Shown: positions 51,075 through 62,720 of the stretch, piece after piece
How positions within the stretch are numbered: position 1 is the first letter of the stretch
Layout: each line of letters begins with the position of its first letter
Source of the DNA: Carpediemonas membranifera
Lineage: Eukaryota > Fornicata
Length of the DNA: 64,000 bases
Assembly (NCBI GenBank): GCA_019828565.1
Contig: JAHDYR010000041.1
Location: 111,665 to 175,664, forward strand
Direction of reading: 5' to 3'
Program-made: the position numbers and the translations under genes
Notes under the pieces: model-generated
What the model was told of the DNA's origin: nothing
Seen by the model: only the letters and a program-made list of their open reading frames with translations
The model's database searches: none

Positions 51075-51920
51075 ATGGAACTGGATATTGCGTATCAACT
51101 GGTTGCTCTGAAGGAGATGAAGTCTATTGAGTCTCTTAAGATCAATTCCATCACGATTCAGAAGGAAAAGGTCCGGAAAGCTGTCATTCTTGCTTTCGCG
51201 CAGTCTCCCGCGGGTAAGAAGTGGGTAACGAGCACACTGAGGCTCTGTGCTGACCGCTACAGCGCTTCGATCCAGTACAACGTGCAGAGCATGTTGTTTG
51301 GCATGAACTCCAACGCCACATTCAACGAGGAGGCAGCAATAGCGACTCTGCGCGTTCATGAGAGGCTCGTGACCCCGCTACACCAGTCAGTCTTCGCTAA
51401 CATGGTCAGGGCCAAGCACAAGACACCGACTCTAGACGATTTCCTCGATACCGCGTGTGTCTTCCCGACTTTTACTGAGTTGGATCGCCTTGCCGCATGG
51501 GTGGGTGAGCGCAACCCCAGTGTCTGGGTCATCATGACGGAGGCTCGTATTACTGGCGTTTTAGATGGTGAGATCTATGAGCCGCTGCTTCGGGCCGTTG
51601 CTGACGACGTTGATAGATTCACGTTCGGCAGCCCTGAAAAGTTCCTCCAGTTAACCGACACGAGCCTTGACTATGCCGTCGAGAGTGTCCAGATCAAGGA
51701 CTATGCCAATCGTCGCTGCCTTGTCAAGTGGATCGGGTATCCTGTGCCTGTCACCGTTCCGCTGACCGATACGTTGCGTGAGCTGGAGGCTGGGGAAACC
51801 TCGGGGTTTGTGGGCGTGCGACGGGAGATAACCTTCTCTGGGCGGGGTCGTACAACCGGGGAAATTCAGAACAATCTTTTCAGGCGTCGGGAACCCGAGC
51901 GTGACGTTTCTGAGGAGTAA
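51075..51920 (+). CDS. Chromodomain protein (R)
   Basis: 281 residues. The N-terminal helical domain (MELDIAYQLVALKEM..., IATLRVHERLVTPLHQ) matches M. Chromodomain at about residues 197-230: LDYAVESVQIKDYANRRCLVKWIGYP, with the aromatic positions and KW-GYP signature. The C-terminus is basic and Gly-rich, ending RREPERDVSEE. Likely binds methylated lysine on histone or on a mimic protein. Confidence 0.8.
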   Translation: MELDIAYQLVALKEMKSIESLKINSITIQKEKVRKAVILAFAQSPAGKKWVTSTLRLCADRYSASIQYNVQSMLFGMNSNATFNEEAAIATLRVHERLVTPLHQSVFANMVRAKHKTPTLDDFLDTACVFPTFTELDRLAAWVGERNPSVWVIMTEARITGVLDGEIYEPLLRAVADDVDRFTFGSPEKFLQLTDTSLDYAVESVQIKDYANRRCLVKWIGYPVPVTVPLTDTLRELEAGETSGFVGVRREITFSGRGRTTGEIQNNLFRRREPERDVSEE

Positions 51921-51924
51921 ATCA

Positions 51925-52170
51925 AGATAATATTGTCCAATGAGGCTCTTTACATCGCCTTCTAGCTCGATATTGATGTTGTTAGTGATTTTCTAGAGTA
52001 CAGCACCAGTTTCGGTAATAGGGGGACAGACGAGCGCAAACAACTACATGGCTCCGAACTACACGCGTCTCGGCGTTGATATTGGTTATTAAATGCACTG
52101 CTGGTAGCATATTGAGGGATTTCGTCATTGTACTCGAATGCACAAGTGTGCAGTTTATGCTTTCTCGGCC
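51925..52170 (+). repeat. 250-bp R-specific repeat, copy 2
   Basis: Directly follows the chromodomain stop. Close to copy 1, ends at TGTGCAGTTTATGC. Confidence 0.75.
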
Positions 52171-52330
52171 AGCCGACGATATTTACCACCACAGACAGCT
52201 GCATACAGGCTGTAGACTAGACATATACAGCAGGCTGAGTAATATAGCACCATACCCCCCTACAAACCGCGAATCAACCTCAAAGTCACATAAACATAAG
52301 CGATACGGTCGGTATATCAATCCTTTACTC

Positions 52331-54507
52331 TTACTTCTTCACTGACCATCTCCTCCTCTTCAGCCCGGGAGGAACCTTGCGCAGAGTGGCGTGTCCCCTT
52401 GTCACTTCGACCGCATACTCGATTTCCCACTCGCGACACTGTTGGGCAAAACACGCCAGGGCGCTCTGGCCGTTTTCGTTGGGCTTAAACGCGACATGTG
52501 TCACCTTGCCCTCCTCAGACTTGCTAAAAACGTACATGCCGACGACTGGATCGATCTTTGGGTCAAAAATCCCGGACAACATGGAGGTATGCAACGGACT
52601 TTCCAGTCATTGAGCACCAGGCTTCAACAGCCCACTGAGTTAACCACTTCTCCTGCATGATTGGCTTACCGATGTTGCTCCTCCTCCGTGACAGTGTGTA
52701 CACTGCACACTTCATGGAAAAGTTCGTCCCGGAGACCCTCCTCGGGCCGCCTGTACCCCGGAGTGGCCCGCCGGTTCATCTCTATCGCTTCCTTGTATAT
52801 CTGCTCGCGGTAGTTGTCCGCCTTCGTCTCCGCTGCACACTGCTCTTCATTCGTCATCGTCTCCCAGCTCTTGAACGCATGAGGCTCCGTGACGCCCTCG
52901 ATCATCATGAGGCAGTGTGTTATACAGTTGCCGTGGGGCAGGGTTTTGTATCTGACCCACTGCTTGCTCTTCTCCAGCTGATTGGCGACGTCAACTCTAA
53001 ACTTGACTTCCCTGCTCCTCATCTGCTCGGAAGCTGGGTCGACGTGGTCGACCTGGACATATTCAACGTCCGACTCAGCCTCGAATGCCACCTCGTTGTC
53101 TGCCTCTTGCTCCTTATCTGCCTCACGCTTCTCCTCTGACTCTGCATTCACCTCTGACTCAGCCATCTCGTCCTCCTGCTCCTCCTCCTCTGCCTCACCC
53201 TCCTCCACTGGCTCCTCTTCCTCCTCTGACTCCTCCTCCGAGTCCTCTGGCCTGGCCTTCTCGGGCTCAGCCTGGATGCAGGCGTCGCATTTGGTCACGT
53301 CCTCCTCATGTGACTCACCCTTCCTCTCCTCTGTCACCAGCTCCTCGTGTGCCTCGCGCTTCTTCTCCTCTGTCACCATCTCCTCCTCGTCTGACTCCTC
53401 TGAGTTGTTATCGACATCAGCGATCTTCTGAGGGATTGTCATGAGGGCCTTGCGCTTCATGTGGATTGTGTCGCTCTTCCCCGTACGGCGGGGGGTACTC
53501 GTTCGTGCTTGGTGTGTGCCCGACTGGGGTAGGTCGCGGCGAAACGGCGCGGGTGTCGGGCTGGCACCCATGGAGATGTCAGCTGCGTACCCCACGTCTT
53601 GCAGCAGCCTCGTGACGGTCTCCTCCAGCTCGAGTACTCTCTTCTGCGCCTTGTGATGGAGCACTCGTGCCTCCATCGGAAGAGATGGGAGGTCTTTGTG
53701 AATCCAGTCCTTCATTTCGAGCAGCTTGGATACGCGAAGGTATCTGTCGAACTGGACGTCGACGTGGTTGTCCCCAGCAACCGCAGCTGACTCTCGAGAG
53801 GCGCGAATGCGAAGCTCGCCGTGCACCTCCTTCTGGACTCTATGCCACAGGACGTAGTTGCGAGCGTTATTGTCCTCCCACTCCTTGAGCTTCTGGGCGA
53901 TCTTTTCTCTCGCGCCGGCGCTTGATCGCGCGTTCTCTAATCTCATCGTCGGACTCGTTGTCAAAGTCCACCTCACTCTCACTGTCGCACAACTCAGAAT
54001 CGTCGACGCCGCTCTCTTCACCACTGTCCACGCCACTCTCATCGTCGACGGGTTCTTTCTTAGCGCTCTCGGCCTTGCCCTTGCCCTTGTCCTTCTCCTC
54101 GGCGTCAATGGCCTCAATAATGGCCTTACGCGCCTTGCGCTTCTCCCTGGCTATACACGATATCAGCCTGGTTGTCGTCAACCCACTTCGCCAGCGCGCC
54201 GGGCTTCTTGGAACTTCTTGGTCCGGCGAGTGCCATAAACTGCTTCTTCAACTTATCCTGGAGCTCCTCCTTCTCGTCCTTCGTGAGGCGGAATTTCGTG
54301 GTGATATGGTTCAGGTTGATTCCTATATAAGCATTGCTATGACTACAAACGCTTCCTGATCACTAGATCGAGCAGTTTCCGTTCATCCAGCAAAACCGCG
54401 CGAAGAACAGCACATTTGGCATGATTGGTGGTTGCCTTGGTGTATGCAGCCAATATCGCATCGTACTGTTCCTTGCTAGCGCTCTCAATCCACTTTAGCA
54501 AGTCCAT
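52331..54507 (-). pseudogene. OTU-like cysteine protease (R), three frameshifts
   Basis: The same exon structure as M at the 5' end (introns 54,323-54,350 and 54,147-54,186), with the N-terminus almost identical to M. A longer Glu-rich acidic region follows. The catalytic domain has TLPHGNCITHCLMMI (G-N-C around the nucleophile; the Asp of D-G-x-C is replaced) and RGHATLRK near the C-terminus. Shifts: one extra T in a run at about 53,904, one near 52,672, one in a T-run at about 52,565. Either a decayed gene or uncorrected indels. The catalytic domain is a different type from that of M. Confidence 0.55.
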
Positions 54508-55750
54508 TTTCGGCACTATCAGCAAGAGAGCATAAAAAAATGGACATAGAGTGCCAAAAGTAATAAACTGAAACCATCCTCACGGCAACTATGTACCTAG
54601 GCGGCCTCAGTACCTCCAATACCTTCCGTATGTGCTTTTTTTGTCCGTCCCTACTTCGTCCCACGAACCAGAAAAAAAGCGCAAAGAGAGGGCCCTTTGA
54701 ATATTTCTATAACGGCAGCAGAGCATAAAACACGGTTCGAAAGGGCTGATTTTATGCTCTCTTGCCGTTAGTTCAAGCCGAGGCACGCTTCGGGCGAGCT
54801 CCGGCCAAGGGGTCCAGGAGTCAGCTTTTGGGGGAAGGTCTGTGGTGCTATAACGTACCTCGGGACGCACTGTGGAGGCCCCTAGAGTACTCGGTCATGA
54901 CATGTCAGACCAAGGGTCCCTCAAATCTGGCCCCATTCAGGATGCTCCCCCTAAATGTTCCGTTGCAAGCGTCTGACGGGCGTTCTCTGGATACCGACCA
55001 AGATGGAGGTCACGTGGATCAACGGACGATAATTACGGTATTCTGGCCATGCCTGGTACTCTCAAATCATCTATACTGATCAGTGCTCCATTTATAGTTC
55101 ATATTGTTTGGTCCTGATGGACTTATAGTTGTTGATGTTGTTTAGGGATAATTGTTGCTTTAATGATGCTCTGCGCTCGCTTACTGATGTTTCTTAGTGA
55201 TATGTGCATGCCTACTACGTTAAAGCTGCCAGTATTCTTTCTATTCTTAAGTTCGCCATTTCAGTCTCGTTGCGAGCATAAAGTGCACATTGTGAAAGGA
55301 AATTGGGTGGTTATATAATGGATACAGGGCAGGAAAAGGTACACGAATGCCGTCCTGAGGTTTGGCATGGGATACTGATCTCATACGTCAAAAATGGGCG
55401 GTGGTATTCGAATTTCAGAATTTCGGCATGTCCGAATTCCGAGGCAAGCGGGTAGGGTGTACAAAACCTGGCCTGGGTCCCTACTGGAGCTAATAGATAA
55501 CAGTATCACCGTGTATTCGGTTTTCAGAAATATAACTTGTGTTGGTATTGCTATTTCAGAATTACTTCCAGTACCGGAGATTGTCTTAGAATTTGGATGT
55601 TCATGACTACTTTAAAATTTTAAAAAGTTCCCATGAACCCACTCCAGCTCAGGATTGCGGATCTGAGCCAAGTTTAGGTCGAATCCAAGTATTTGATAAT
55701 TTTGTATGTACGAAATTCTGAAATTGCAATACCAACAGAAAACTCGTGTT
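54508..55750. promoter_or_regulatory. Conserved divergent spacer between OTU-like and H genes (R copy)
   Basis: Counterpart of 24,274-25,521, highly similar up to about 55,470 then diverging. It includes the stem-loop at 54,710-54,770 and GAGCATAAAGTGCACATTGTG at about 55,274. Confidence 0.5.
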
Positions 55751-56938
55751 ATGGAGGTTCTAGCTGCAAATAACGACGATATTGTTAAGCGCTGGTCTGA
55801 TAGAGGTTCAGTGAAGACGCGTAGTGTGTACAAGAAGCACCTGGAGGACGTTTTGGCCAGCATTTGCCAGGAAACAGGCGCTGAAATGCAGAAGGGCATC
55901 GAGATTGTCCGAAGCGACAACGTTACGACTTATTTGGCGCATTATTTCGCTACAAAGACGCCTGCTATGGCTAAGAGGATCGTTTCGGCTGTTCAGTCTT
56001 TCCGGAACTTCGACTTGCCACATCCCGCGAAGCCGTTGTCCTGGAAAGAGGAGGAAGAGGTGTCGCCTGCATCAGTTGAGAGTCTCCCCAGCCCGTATGG
56101 CGCCATTGCCATTCTGCTCAACCAGACGGGCTGGGAGTATTCGTATCTCCAAGGTAATCTCCCCGATGCGATAGACCTTACCTCGTGCCCGAGCTGGATG
56201 GGCTTTGGCACGCTCAAATCGGGATTCCCGCAGGCCAGTGCTGTATCGGAGGCGCTCAAGGTTCAGGGGTTGACGGTTCGCATGCTTCGCTTTGCGCAGC
56301 GGATCGACGTGTCCACCGATAGGATGCAGTCTATCGGCACGCTAGAGCGCCGCGGCAGACCGCAGGAGAAGCCTCAGAAGGTCATTAAGGACAAGCGCAT
56401 CAGCCTGACCGATGAGCAGTTCAGGCACCAGTTGGCGTCCAGTCACTTAACGACCACGCGGCGCCCAACGATCCTCGATCTCAACCCGGAGATCCGAAGC
56501 TCTGCCGACCTGGTGCCGCCGATGCTCGATGACTGGCTTTACAACAGGCTCAAGGCCAGAATGATCGAGCTTCACGATACTAAGAAGAAAGAGAGGCAAA
56601 GCGAGGCTGACAAGGAGGCGGAGTTCGGCTCGCCGACTCGCGAGACAGAGATGCCAGAGGGCGAGAGAGAGGGCGATACTGACGAGGAGGCGGTGTCCGA
56701 CGAGCCAGCTTACCAGGCAGAGTGGATGCACTACGAGGTGCCAGCTCGCGAGGAGAGCGCCTTTGGTGAGGAGGTGGACTTATGCAAGAGTGCCGATGAG
56801 GAACCAAAGATCGACCACGACGAGCATGGCGGGGAGGTGGCGGGCAGAGATGGTGATGGGGAGATTCAAGAGAACGTGATTGATGAGGAGCGCTCAGAGA
56901 GCGATACTGCCGACAGTATCGTCTTTTCCTTCATCTGA
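55751..56938 (+). CDS. H protein: recombinase core-binding-like N-terminus, acidic tail (R)
   Basis: The start MEVLAANNDDIVKRW aligns with M. The N-terminal 85 residues (TRSVYKKHLEDVLASI, NVTTYLAHYF, AKRIVSAVQSFRNF) have the helix pattern of a tyrosine-recombinase core-binding domain but differ from M at many positions. The next 190 residues are nearly identical to M. The tail is acidic, ends early (TADSIVFSFI) and lacks the M ending, which occurs as a remnant at 58,437-58,505. No catalytic Arg/His/Tyr set seen. Confidence 0.55.
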   Translation: MEVLAANNDDIVKRWSDRGSVKTRSVYKKHLEDVLASICQETGAEMQKGIEIVRSDNVTTYLAHYFATKTPAMAKRIVSAVQSFRNFDLPHPAKPLSWKEEEEVSPASVESLPSPYGAIAILLNQTGWEYSYLQGNLPDAIDLTSCPSWMGFGTLKSGFPQASAVSEALKVQGLTVRMLRFAQRIDVSTDRMQSIGTLERRGRPQEKPQKVIKDKRISLTDEQFRHQLASSHLTTTRRPTILDLNPEIRSSADLVPPMLDDWLYNRLKARMIELHDTKKKERQSEADKEAEFGSPTRETEMPEGEREGDTDEEAVSDEPAYQAEWMHYEVPAREESAFGEEVDLCKSADEEPKIDHDEHGGEVAGRDGDGEIQENVIDEERSESDTADSIVFSFI

Positions 56939-57102
56939 CATTGTAAAGAGGAAGAGTTTATGATTGGAGCATAGCTGATGTCCATAAACACCATTCATAA
57001 GCCAGTCCTGTCTTGTTTTCCACTGCTACTTCTCTCGTTGCGACGCACAGCTAGCTGTCGCGAAATGCACTTTAAGACCAATTTTCACACAGCTACCTGT
57101 GC

Positions 57103-58398
57103 ATGGTGTTCGAGCTAGATAGCGACAAGCTGGAGCGACTTACTTCCTTACCTGGTAATAGTAGACAATATCTGCACGACTTTGAACCTGAAAAGCTGCA
57201 GGTCGTGATCAAAGTTGATGAGCATTATGATATGGAGGTTCCCACCCTGCTAGCGCTCAAGGACAGTCCGCATGTCCTCCCTGTCGTCGATACAGGTTTT
57301 GTCGACCGTGATCCAGCCTTCATGGCTCCTTTGGTCAACTGTACCCCCTTCGCTGACATCTGCCAGGCTCACTCCAGCGTGCAGTTCCGCTATGTTTCGC
57401 ATCTGCTGCAGGCAGTATGCTACATGCATGACCACGGGGTTGTCCATTGCGATATTAAGCCAGACAACTTCCTCTTCAGCAAGACTCAGAAGGGATACCT
57501 CATTGATTTTGGGTCTGCAATGAGGAAGCCGGCTAATGGCGACGACAGGTGGGCCATACAACTGAGATTTGTATCCGAGTATCGCGGCACCCATGGATAT
57601 TTGCCCCCAGAGCTGTTCTACGAGTACCTTGTCTCGCGCTCAGTGATTACTGCTGCACGCGACACCTCCAAGCTCGCGCGCATGACGGCAGGGGCTCTTT
57701 CCGTCACTTCTTATGTCGTGACACCTGCATCGGACATTTACTCTTGCGGTGTAGTCATTTTGATGCTCTTTTACGGTCTCCCCAAGTCCCCCTTTGCCGC
57801 GAAGGTGACTGACATGGGTGCAAACATGGCGCAGATCGACAACAAGAAGAAGAAGAAGATGCTGAAGCTTGGTAGCTTGCTGAACTGGTGCCAATTCTAT
57901 GGTGGGCAGTTGCAGTTGTCACCTCAGGCACAGACACATTTCAAAGATTGCCTCGAGTGTGTCAACGTGAACTCTGAGCTCCCGATTCGCGGCACCACGC
58001 CACCTACTTGTCTCAGCCTGTACGACCTGGCAATGCAGATGCTCCACTTCGACCCAACAAAGCGTCCCACTGCTGCCGAATGTCTTGACAAGCTCAAGGT
58101 CATCATGCGCGTGCATGAATGCGTCGCCAAGCCGAGTCCGCTTCTGTTAGATGATACAGAAGAGGTCACCCTGTCTGCAGCTCAGCGAAAGAGACTGACC
58201 GACTGCTGTCAGCGAGGGTTTGAGGGTCAAGTCTTCTATCGGCGCTGCATAGTGTGTGGTAGAGACCTTCATGGACGCGAGAACGTCAGCTGTGACACAT
58301 GCCACAAGGGATACAGGCAGGTGAGCACCAATAAGTGCGCAAAAGGTGTGCGCGGAAGACTGCACAGGCAGTTTATTGCGATGATTGAGCGGACGTAA
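57103..58398 (+). CDS. Protein kinase with C-terminal four-Cys zinc finger (R only)
   Basis: 431 residues. Kinase motifs: VVIKVDE (ATP-binding Lys), VVHCDIKPDNFLF (catalytic loop, D117, HCD instead of HRD), LIDFGSA (D135), GTHGYLPPELF (activation-loop end) and DIYSCGVVIL. No glycine-rich loop is obvious. The catalytic-loop style and long insert after PPEL recall CDC7-like kinases, a weak guess. The C-terminus has CIVCGRDLHGRENVSCDTC, a zinc site. Preceded by the AAATGCACTTTA motif at 57,063. Seen only in R, and flanked by H-gene remnants. Confidence 0.75.
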   Translation: MVFELDSDKLERLTSLPGNSRQYLHDFEPEKLQVVIKVDEHYDMEVPTLLALKDSPHVLPVVDTGFVDRDPAFMAPLVNCTPFADICQAHSSVQFRYVSHLLQAVCYMHDHGVVHCDIKPDNFLFSKTQKGYLIDFGSAMRKPANGDDRWAIQLRFVSEYRGTHGYLPPELFYEYLVSRSVITAARDTSKLARMTAGALSVTSYVVTPASDIYSCGVVILMLFYGLPKSPFAAKVTDMGANMAQIDNKKKKKMLKLGSLLNWCQFYGGQLQLSPQAQTHFKDCLECVNVNSELPIRGTTPPTCLSLYDLAMQMLHFDPTKRPTAAECLDKLKVIMRVHECVAKPSPLLLDDTEEVTLSAAQRKRLTDCCQRGFEGQVFYRRCIVCGRDLHGRENVSCDTCHKGYRQVSTNKCAKGVRGRLHRQFIAMIERT

Positions 58399-58436
58399 AG
58401 AGATTGATACTTTCTGTGATGCAGGAATGAGATCAA

Positions 58437-58520
58437 TGCTGCTGACAGGTCTCGAGATGGCAGAGGTGCTGGAGAAGAGAGAGCAGAAAAGGCATCAGAA
58501 GTAAATGAACGAGGTAAATT
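58437..58520 (+). pseudogene. Remnant of H gene 3' end
   Basis: GGAGAAGAGAGAGCAG...CATCAGAAGTAAATGAACGA matches the end of the M H gene (26,835-26,893) and its flank. It lies downstream of the kinase, 1.5 kb from the R H gene stop. Confidence 0.65.
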
Positions 58521-58609
58521 CCAGTTCGCCGGAGATGATATCCTTCCTCGTACGCGGCATGTGTCTTGGGTCTTAAGTTCGCCATTTTAATCTCGTTGCG
58601 AGCATAAAA

Positions 58610-58795
58610 TGCACACTTGTGCATTCGAGTACAATGACGAAATCCCTCAATATGCTACCAGCAGTGCATTTAATAACCAATATCAACGCCGAAACGCGTG
58701 TAGTTCGGAGCCATGTAGTTGTTTGCGCTCGTTTGTCCCCCCTATTACCGAAACTGGTGCTGTACTCTAGAAAATCACTAACAACATCAACTCCT
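58610..58795 (-). repeat. 250-bp R-specific repeat, inverted copy 3
   Basis: Inverse of 48,648-48,898 and 51,925-52,170, slightly truncated. It lies between the H remnant and the GCNEQ gene 3' end and carries the TGCACACTTGTGCA palindrome. Confidence 0.75.
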
Positions 58796-58862
58796 TTTCT
58801 CCGCAATGCAGATGAGAATGCCTATTCTCGCGATCTATAACTACCAATCATGTTTTCATTCT

Positions 58863-61419
58863 TTACTCATACTTGCCACAGATGCACACATCCAGTGAGA
58901 TCTCTCCTTCCTCATGGACATCGATGTCTAACCATTGCCCGTCAAACACGAGCCCTACCTGCCTCAACACCTTCTTCCATAGACCATCCACTTGACCTTC
59001 AAACAGAGGTAACAGTTTCTGACAGTCTCCCTCGTCCAATGTTCCAGTGCCCTCGCTCCGAATACGGATCCAGTGTTTGGCGTCCTTGCAGCAGCGATGA
59101 ACGCGCATTGTCTTCAGACGTATTTGGTGGGGAACGTCTGTTGACTGTCGCCCATACGAGACGACGCCACGGAGGAATCGGTAAAACAACTCGACCTGCT
59201 CCTTCAATATCGTTCTCTCAAGGACCATCTGGTTGCGCCTTAAGTGTACTCTACTTTCCTGATTGCCAATAAAGTCGCGCTCGAATGACTCCTCAATAAT
59301 CCGGCCAAGTGGGACTCGGATTTTTGACTGAATCTCCGGCAACACAGCAACTCGCGCTAAGCCATGAAGTGTGTCGATGGAGGGAGCCTTCTTGGCTACC
59401 TTAGACGGCGGCCGGATTGGAATAGACTCCGACACGGTGCTGGTCGTGCTCAGACACATTGTCAGTGAAAAGAGGTGAACAAGCAACGCTGTCAGTCGAT
59501 GCCAGGTGATAATGTCATCTGTGGCCTCCTCGTGAGAGTAATAATGCTCTTGCAGGTAGGCAACGAGTCTGAAAAGTGGCTGAACGGGGGGAGGGAATGC
59601 CATGTAGAGACCGTTTCCAATTGACGCGATCATCTTCCTCCCCTTCACTTGCTCATTACAGCCAGTCGTGCGACTGGGAGGTTCAAACTTAGCCAGCCTG
59701 GCGAGGTCAGCGTTTCTGGCCTTCTTGGTCTTGATTTCCTCCGGGGTAGAGTCTGGGTCGACCTCAATTGGCTTGAACATCCGACAAATGTTGTGTATCA
59801 AGGAGACGAAGTCATGACTGAGGTGCATGATCGGCGGGACAAGGAAGATTTTGCCCCTATCGAGAGTTGGGTCATCCGAGTTCTCGAATAGGCTGGGCAT
59901 GATGCACTTATTCTTCTTGTTGTAGAACGACCCCCACTTCTTCTCTCTATCCAGGACTGTCTTGTCCTCAACAGACATCTTCTTCGCATACATCACGTCT
60001 GCAATCGTGTTTCGTGGGGTGAGACCGAATGGGCTCCAGGCCTTGTTGTCAGCATGTACCGAGCTGAATGGAGAGGGATAGCTGCCGCCAATCAAGGTTC
60101 CACAGACTTTTGACATCGCTGGGTGGTCTGCGATGAACATAACGCGAGTGACACGGCACAGGAGACCGGTATTTCTCACCTCAAGTGACTCGCGATGGGT
60201 ACTCTCGACTGAGCGCTCGATGAAGTCGAAGAATTCTCCAATGCGCTTCTCTGGTCCGTTGTACTCGAGTATGCGGAAGGGTGGTGTTCCGCCTGACGGG
60301 AAGACTTTGCCGGAGACATCGATAAACCGAACCTTCACAGATGTAGTCAACCCTCGCCATCCATCGACCCAGACGAGAAGATCAAGCGGCACTGTCTGAG
60401 TCTCTTCAGCTTGAGTCTGCGCTGTCAACTGCTTGCCCACGTTCTTACGAGCAGCCCTTGACCTCTCGAGATCGATAGGCGAAGCCACCGCCTGGCGATA
60501 GTACCGCATGAGGTCAAACTCAGCGTGTTGCACATGGGAATACCTGCCGCTAGACTGGAGACGCGGGTTGAGACCGGCTCTCTTCATCACGTCATTATGT
60601 GCAGTTCGCTTCATTGCCGATTCGTAGAAGATGCACACCGTCGTACCTCTGAGCACTTCAGTGTTATAGTCGTCGCCGTCGAATGTAGCGTTGACTTGTT
60701 CGAGGTCTGCGTCGACGTGGGTAATCAGGTCGAGGTCATACTCGCGGTGATCCTTGTCCGTCCTCTTTGCTCGTGTCTCTTGAGTGATCGCCATGGGTAT
60801 GTAGCCCTTTAGGGCCTTTTTCAAGTTCCTATGCGACTTGACAATGGTCTCAACGTCTGCGATGTTCCGAATGCTGCACTGAAGCGACTTGACTTGGTTT
60901 GTGACCTGATTGATGTTGATAATGTCAAGGTTGAGTCTCTGTGCAAGGGCTTGCATGATGTGAATCTCGTCATTGACTGCATTCACGCCGATCGTGATGG
61001 CCCTGAGCTCGTTGGACACCTGCAGAAGACGTTCAGTGTCAGCAATACGCTTACGTAGACGAGCATTCTCTGCCTCGAGGCCGAAGCTATCAGAATGCAG
61101 AACATATGCACCAACGTAAAGGTGACTGGGACCAGAGCGGTGTGCCTTCTTCTCCCTTTGAGATGCTAGTGGATGATGGCGCTGGGTAGAGATTGCTAGA
61201 AATAGCCTCACGCGATACAGCGCCGATATTGATTAGTTCCTGCGCGATGCGGGCTAGCTCGAGCCTTTGCTGGTGTTTGGAGGTATCAAATCCGTTAATA
61301 CGGCGATCCACTGCGTCAATCGAGAGCCAGACGCTGCAAAGGATGGTATTGATGTCATCAGTGCCCTCCGGAGCATAGATAGATCCGTTAGACAGTTTCC
61401 ACTTCAGTTGAAGCGCCAT
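58863..61419 (-). CDS. GCNEQ protein, putative DDE-type transposase (R)
   Basis: Two exons (61,419-61,133 and 61,086-58,863) total 2,511 nt, 836 residues, start MALQLKWKLSNGSIY. The N-terminal helical region is followed by a coiled coil (LEAENARLRKRIADTERLL). The core has LLVWVDGWRG (D337), VMFIADHPAM (D416), a GGSYPSPF turn, PPIMHLSHDFVSLI and RTTGCNEQ (E574). C-terminus has MRVHRCCKDA and ends in VCICGKYE. Most plausible enzyme for moving R. Divergent from the PHD-like gene with 65 bp between ATGs. Confidence 0.7.
61087..61132 (-). other. 46-nt intron in GCNEQ gene (R, proposed)
   Basis: GTCCCAGTC...CTGATAG. It brings the two frames together at the start of the coiled coil and gives a total exactly divisible by three. 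A simple frameshift is the alternative. Confidence 0.5.
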
Positions 61420-61484
61420 CTGTCAGTCGCTCTTTCAAGAATTCTAAAGATCCTAAAAATGCGTGACTTCGAGAAGATCATCTA
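61420..61484. promoter_or_regulatory. 65-bp divergent promoter (GCNEQ / PHD-like)
   Basis: The only sequence between the two ATGs, so it must hold both start regions. AT-rich with AATTCTAAAGATCCTAAAAAT; no palindrome of the kinds above. Confidence 0.45.
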
Positions 61485-62720
61485 ATGCCAGCCACGGAAC
61501 TAGAGATGAAGCGTGGAAATGAAGGAACTACTCCGGACACCCGAGAGACGAACTCTCAGAAACGCAAGCCGATGGTCAGGTGGAATGACGCCGCAAAGAG
61601 CGAATGCAGGTCGGCTCTCATGATTGGTATGCTCAAGGCATTCTTTTGCATCACCGTTGATGTGTTTGGAACGGATATGACTGGTCTATCTGTCCGTAAG
61701 GTGGCGAATGCCTACAATCACATCATCTCGGTGTACTTGCAGCCCTGCCACCCTGATCCGACATTCTTTGATGGTATCAAGTCCCTCACGGCTGTATCGC
61801 AGGGTAGGCTTGTCATTGGGCATGTTAAGGAGTGGGCAACCCAGTCTTGCCACTGCAACATCGGCATTTCTGATCAGGCTCCTTCGAGAGTGTTTCATAA
61901 CCTTTCTCGGGCCCCCAACCCGGTGCGATCGGAGCTTCTGACCGCGATGAAGAAGATTTTCACGAGAGTTGGCCTGGACGTCCCCCAGAATTTTGATTCG
62001 CGTCCTCTGTCCCTTAATCTGGTGGACCTTTCGGCACCCGACATATTTACTGGTCGGACGAAGACGTTTTTCAAGACAGCAGAAATCCCCCATTCCGTGC
62101 CGCAAGTGAAGCAGGAGGTGAAGGTTGACCCCGTTCGACCCTCTGAGTCTATCTCTAAGCGTAACGTCATGCTACTCGATGACGTCCATCGCATGACACA
62201 GCGCATGTCGGAAGATCTCTCTCAGCTCAAAGAACGGCCGGTAACCGCTGATTCAGACTCTGACGATGATGGAGAGAACCTCCTTGACTTGCAGAAGAGG
62301 ATGCTTGCCTTCTGTTGCGGCCATTGCCACAGCTTGGACTGGGTTGGCAATCTCAACACGTCAAAGTTTGTCTCGTGTGGAGAGTGCGGCAGGAACTTTC
62401 ATGACAATTCCGTTTGCGTGCCTGCTCGTCCGGAGAAATGTTCAAAGACTGCCAACTGGACGAAAGAAGCCAACAGAAAGAAGTCCTCGTGGAAGTTCAC
62501 ATGCCAGGCTTGTGTCCAGGAGAAGACTTGTTTCGCATGCCAGAAGAACGCCTCGGTATATCATTGTCGGATGTGTGGGCACTGGTTCTGTGGTAACAAG
62601 GGCTGTATGGGCACCACTGCCGTGAAGGTCGTCATTGACGGCGTGAATATTCCCAAGATCCGTCTTTGTGACGATTGCCTTGAGAACTTCAAGTCGGTGG
62701 TTCAACAGTCGGAGCAGTAA
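61485..62720 (+). CDS. PHD-like double zinc-finger protein (R)
   Basis: 411 residues. N-terminal basic stretch, helical domain, then VKQEVKVDP (SUMO-type consensus) and an acidic DSDSDDDGEN patch. From residue 276 on: CCGHCHSLDW, SCGECGRNFHDNSVC, CQAC, CFAC, YHCRMCGHWFC, GCMG, CDDC. PHD-type finger then second finger, as in M and L. CHSLDW is shared with M. Probably recognises histone tails or recruits SUMO/ubiquitin factors, inferred from fold. Confidence 0.75.
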   Translation: MPATELEMKRGNEGTTPDTRETNSQKRKPMVRWNDAAKSECRSALMIGMLKAFFCITVDVFGTDMTGLSVRKVANAYNHIISVYLQPCHPDPTFFDGIKSLTAVSQGRLVIGHVKEWATQSCHCNIGISDQAPSRVFHNLSRAPNPVRSELLTAMKKIFTRVGLDVPQNFDSRPLSLNLVDLSAPDIFTGRTKTFFKTAEIPHSVPQVKQEVKVDPVRPSESISKRNVMLLDDVHRMTQRMSEDLSQLKERPVTADSDSDDDGENLLDLQKRMLAFCCGHCHSLDWVGNLNTSKFVSCGECGRNFHDNSVCVPARPEKCSKTANWTKEANRKKSSWKFTCQACVQEKTCFACQKNASVYHCRMCGHWFCGNKGCMGTTAVKVVIDGVNIPKIRLCDDCLENFKSVVQQSEQ

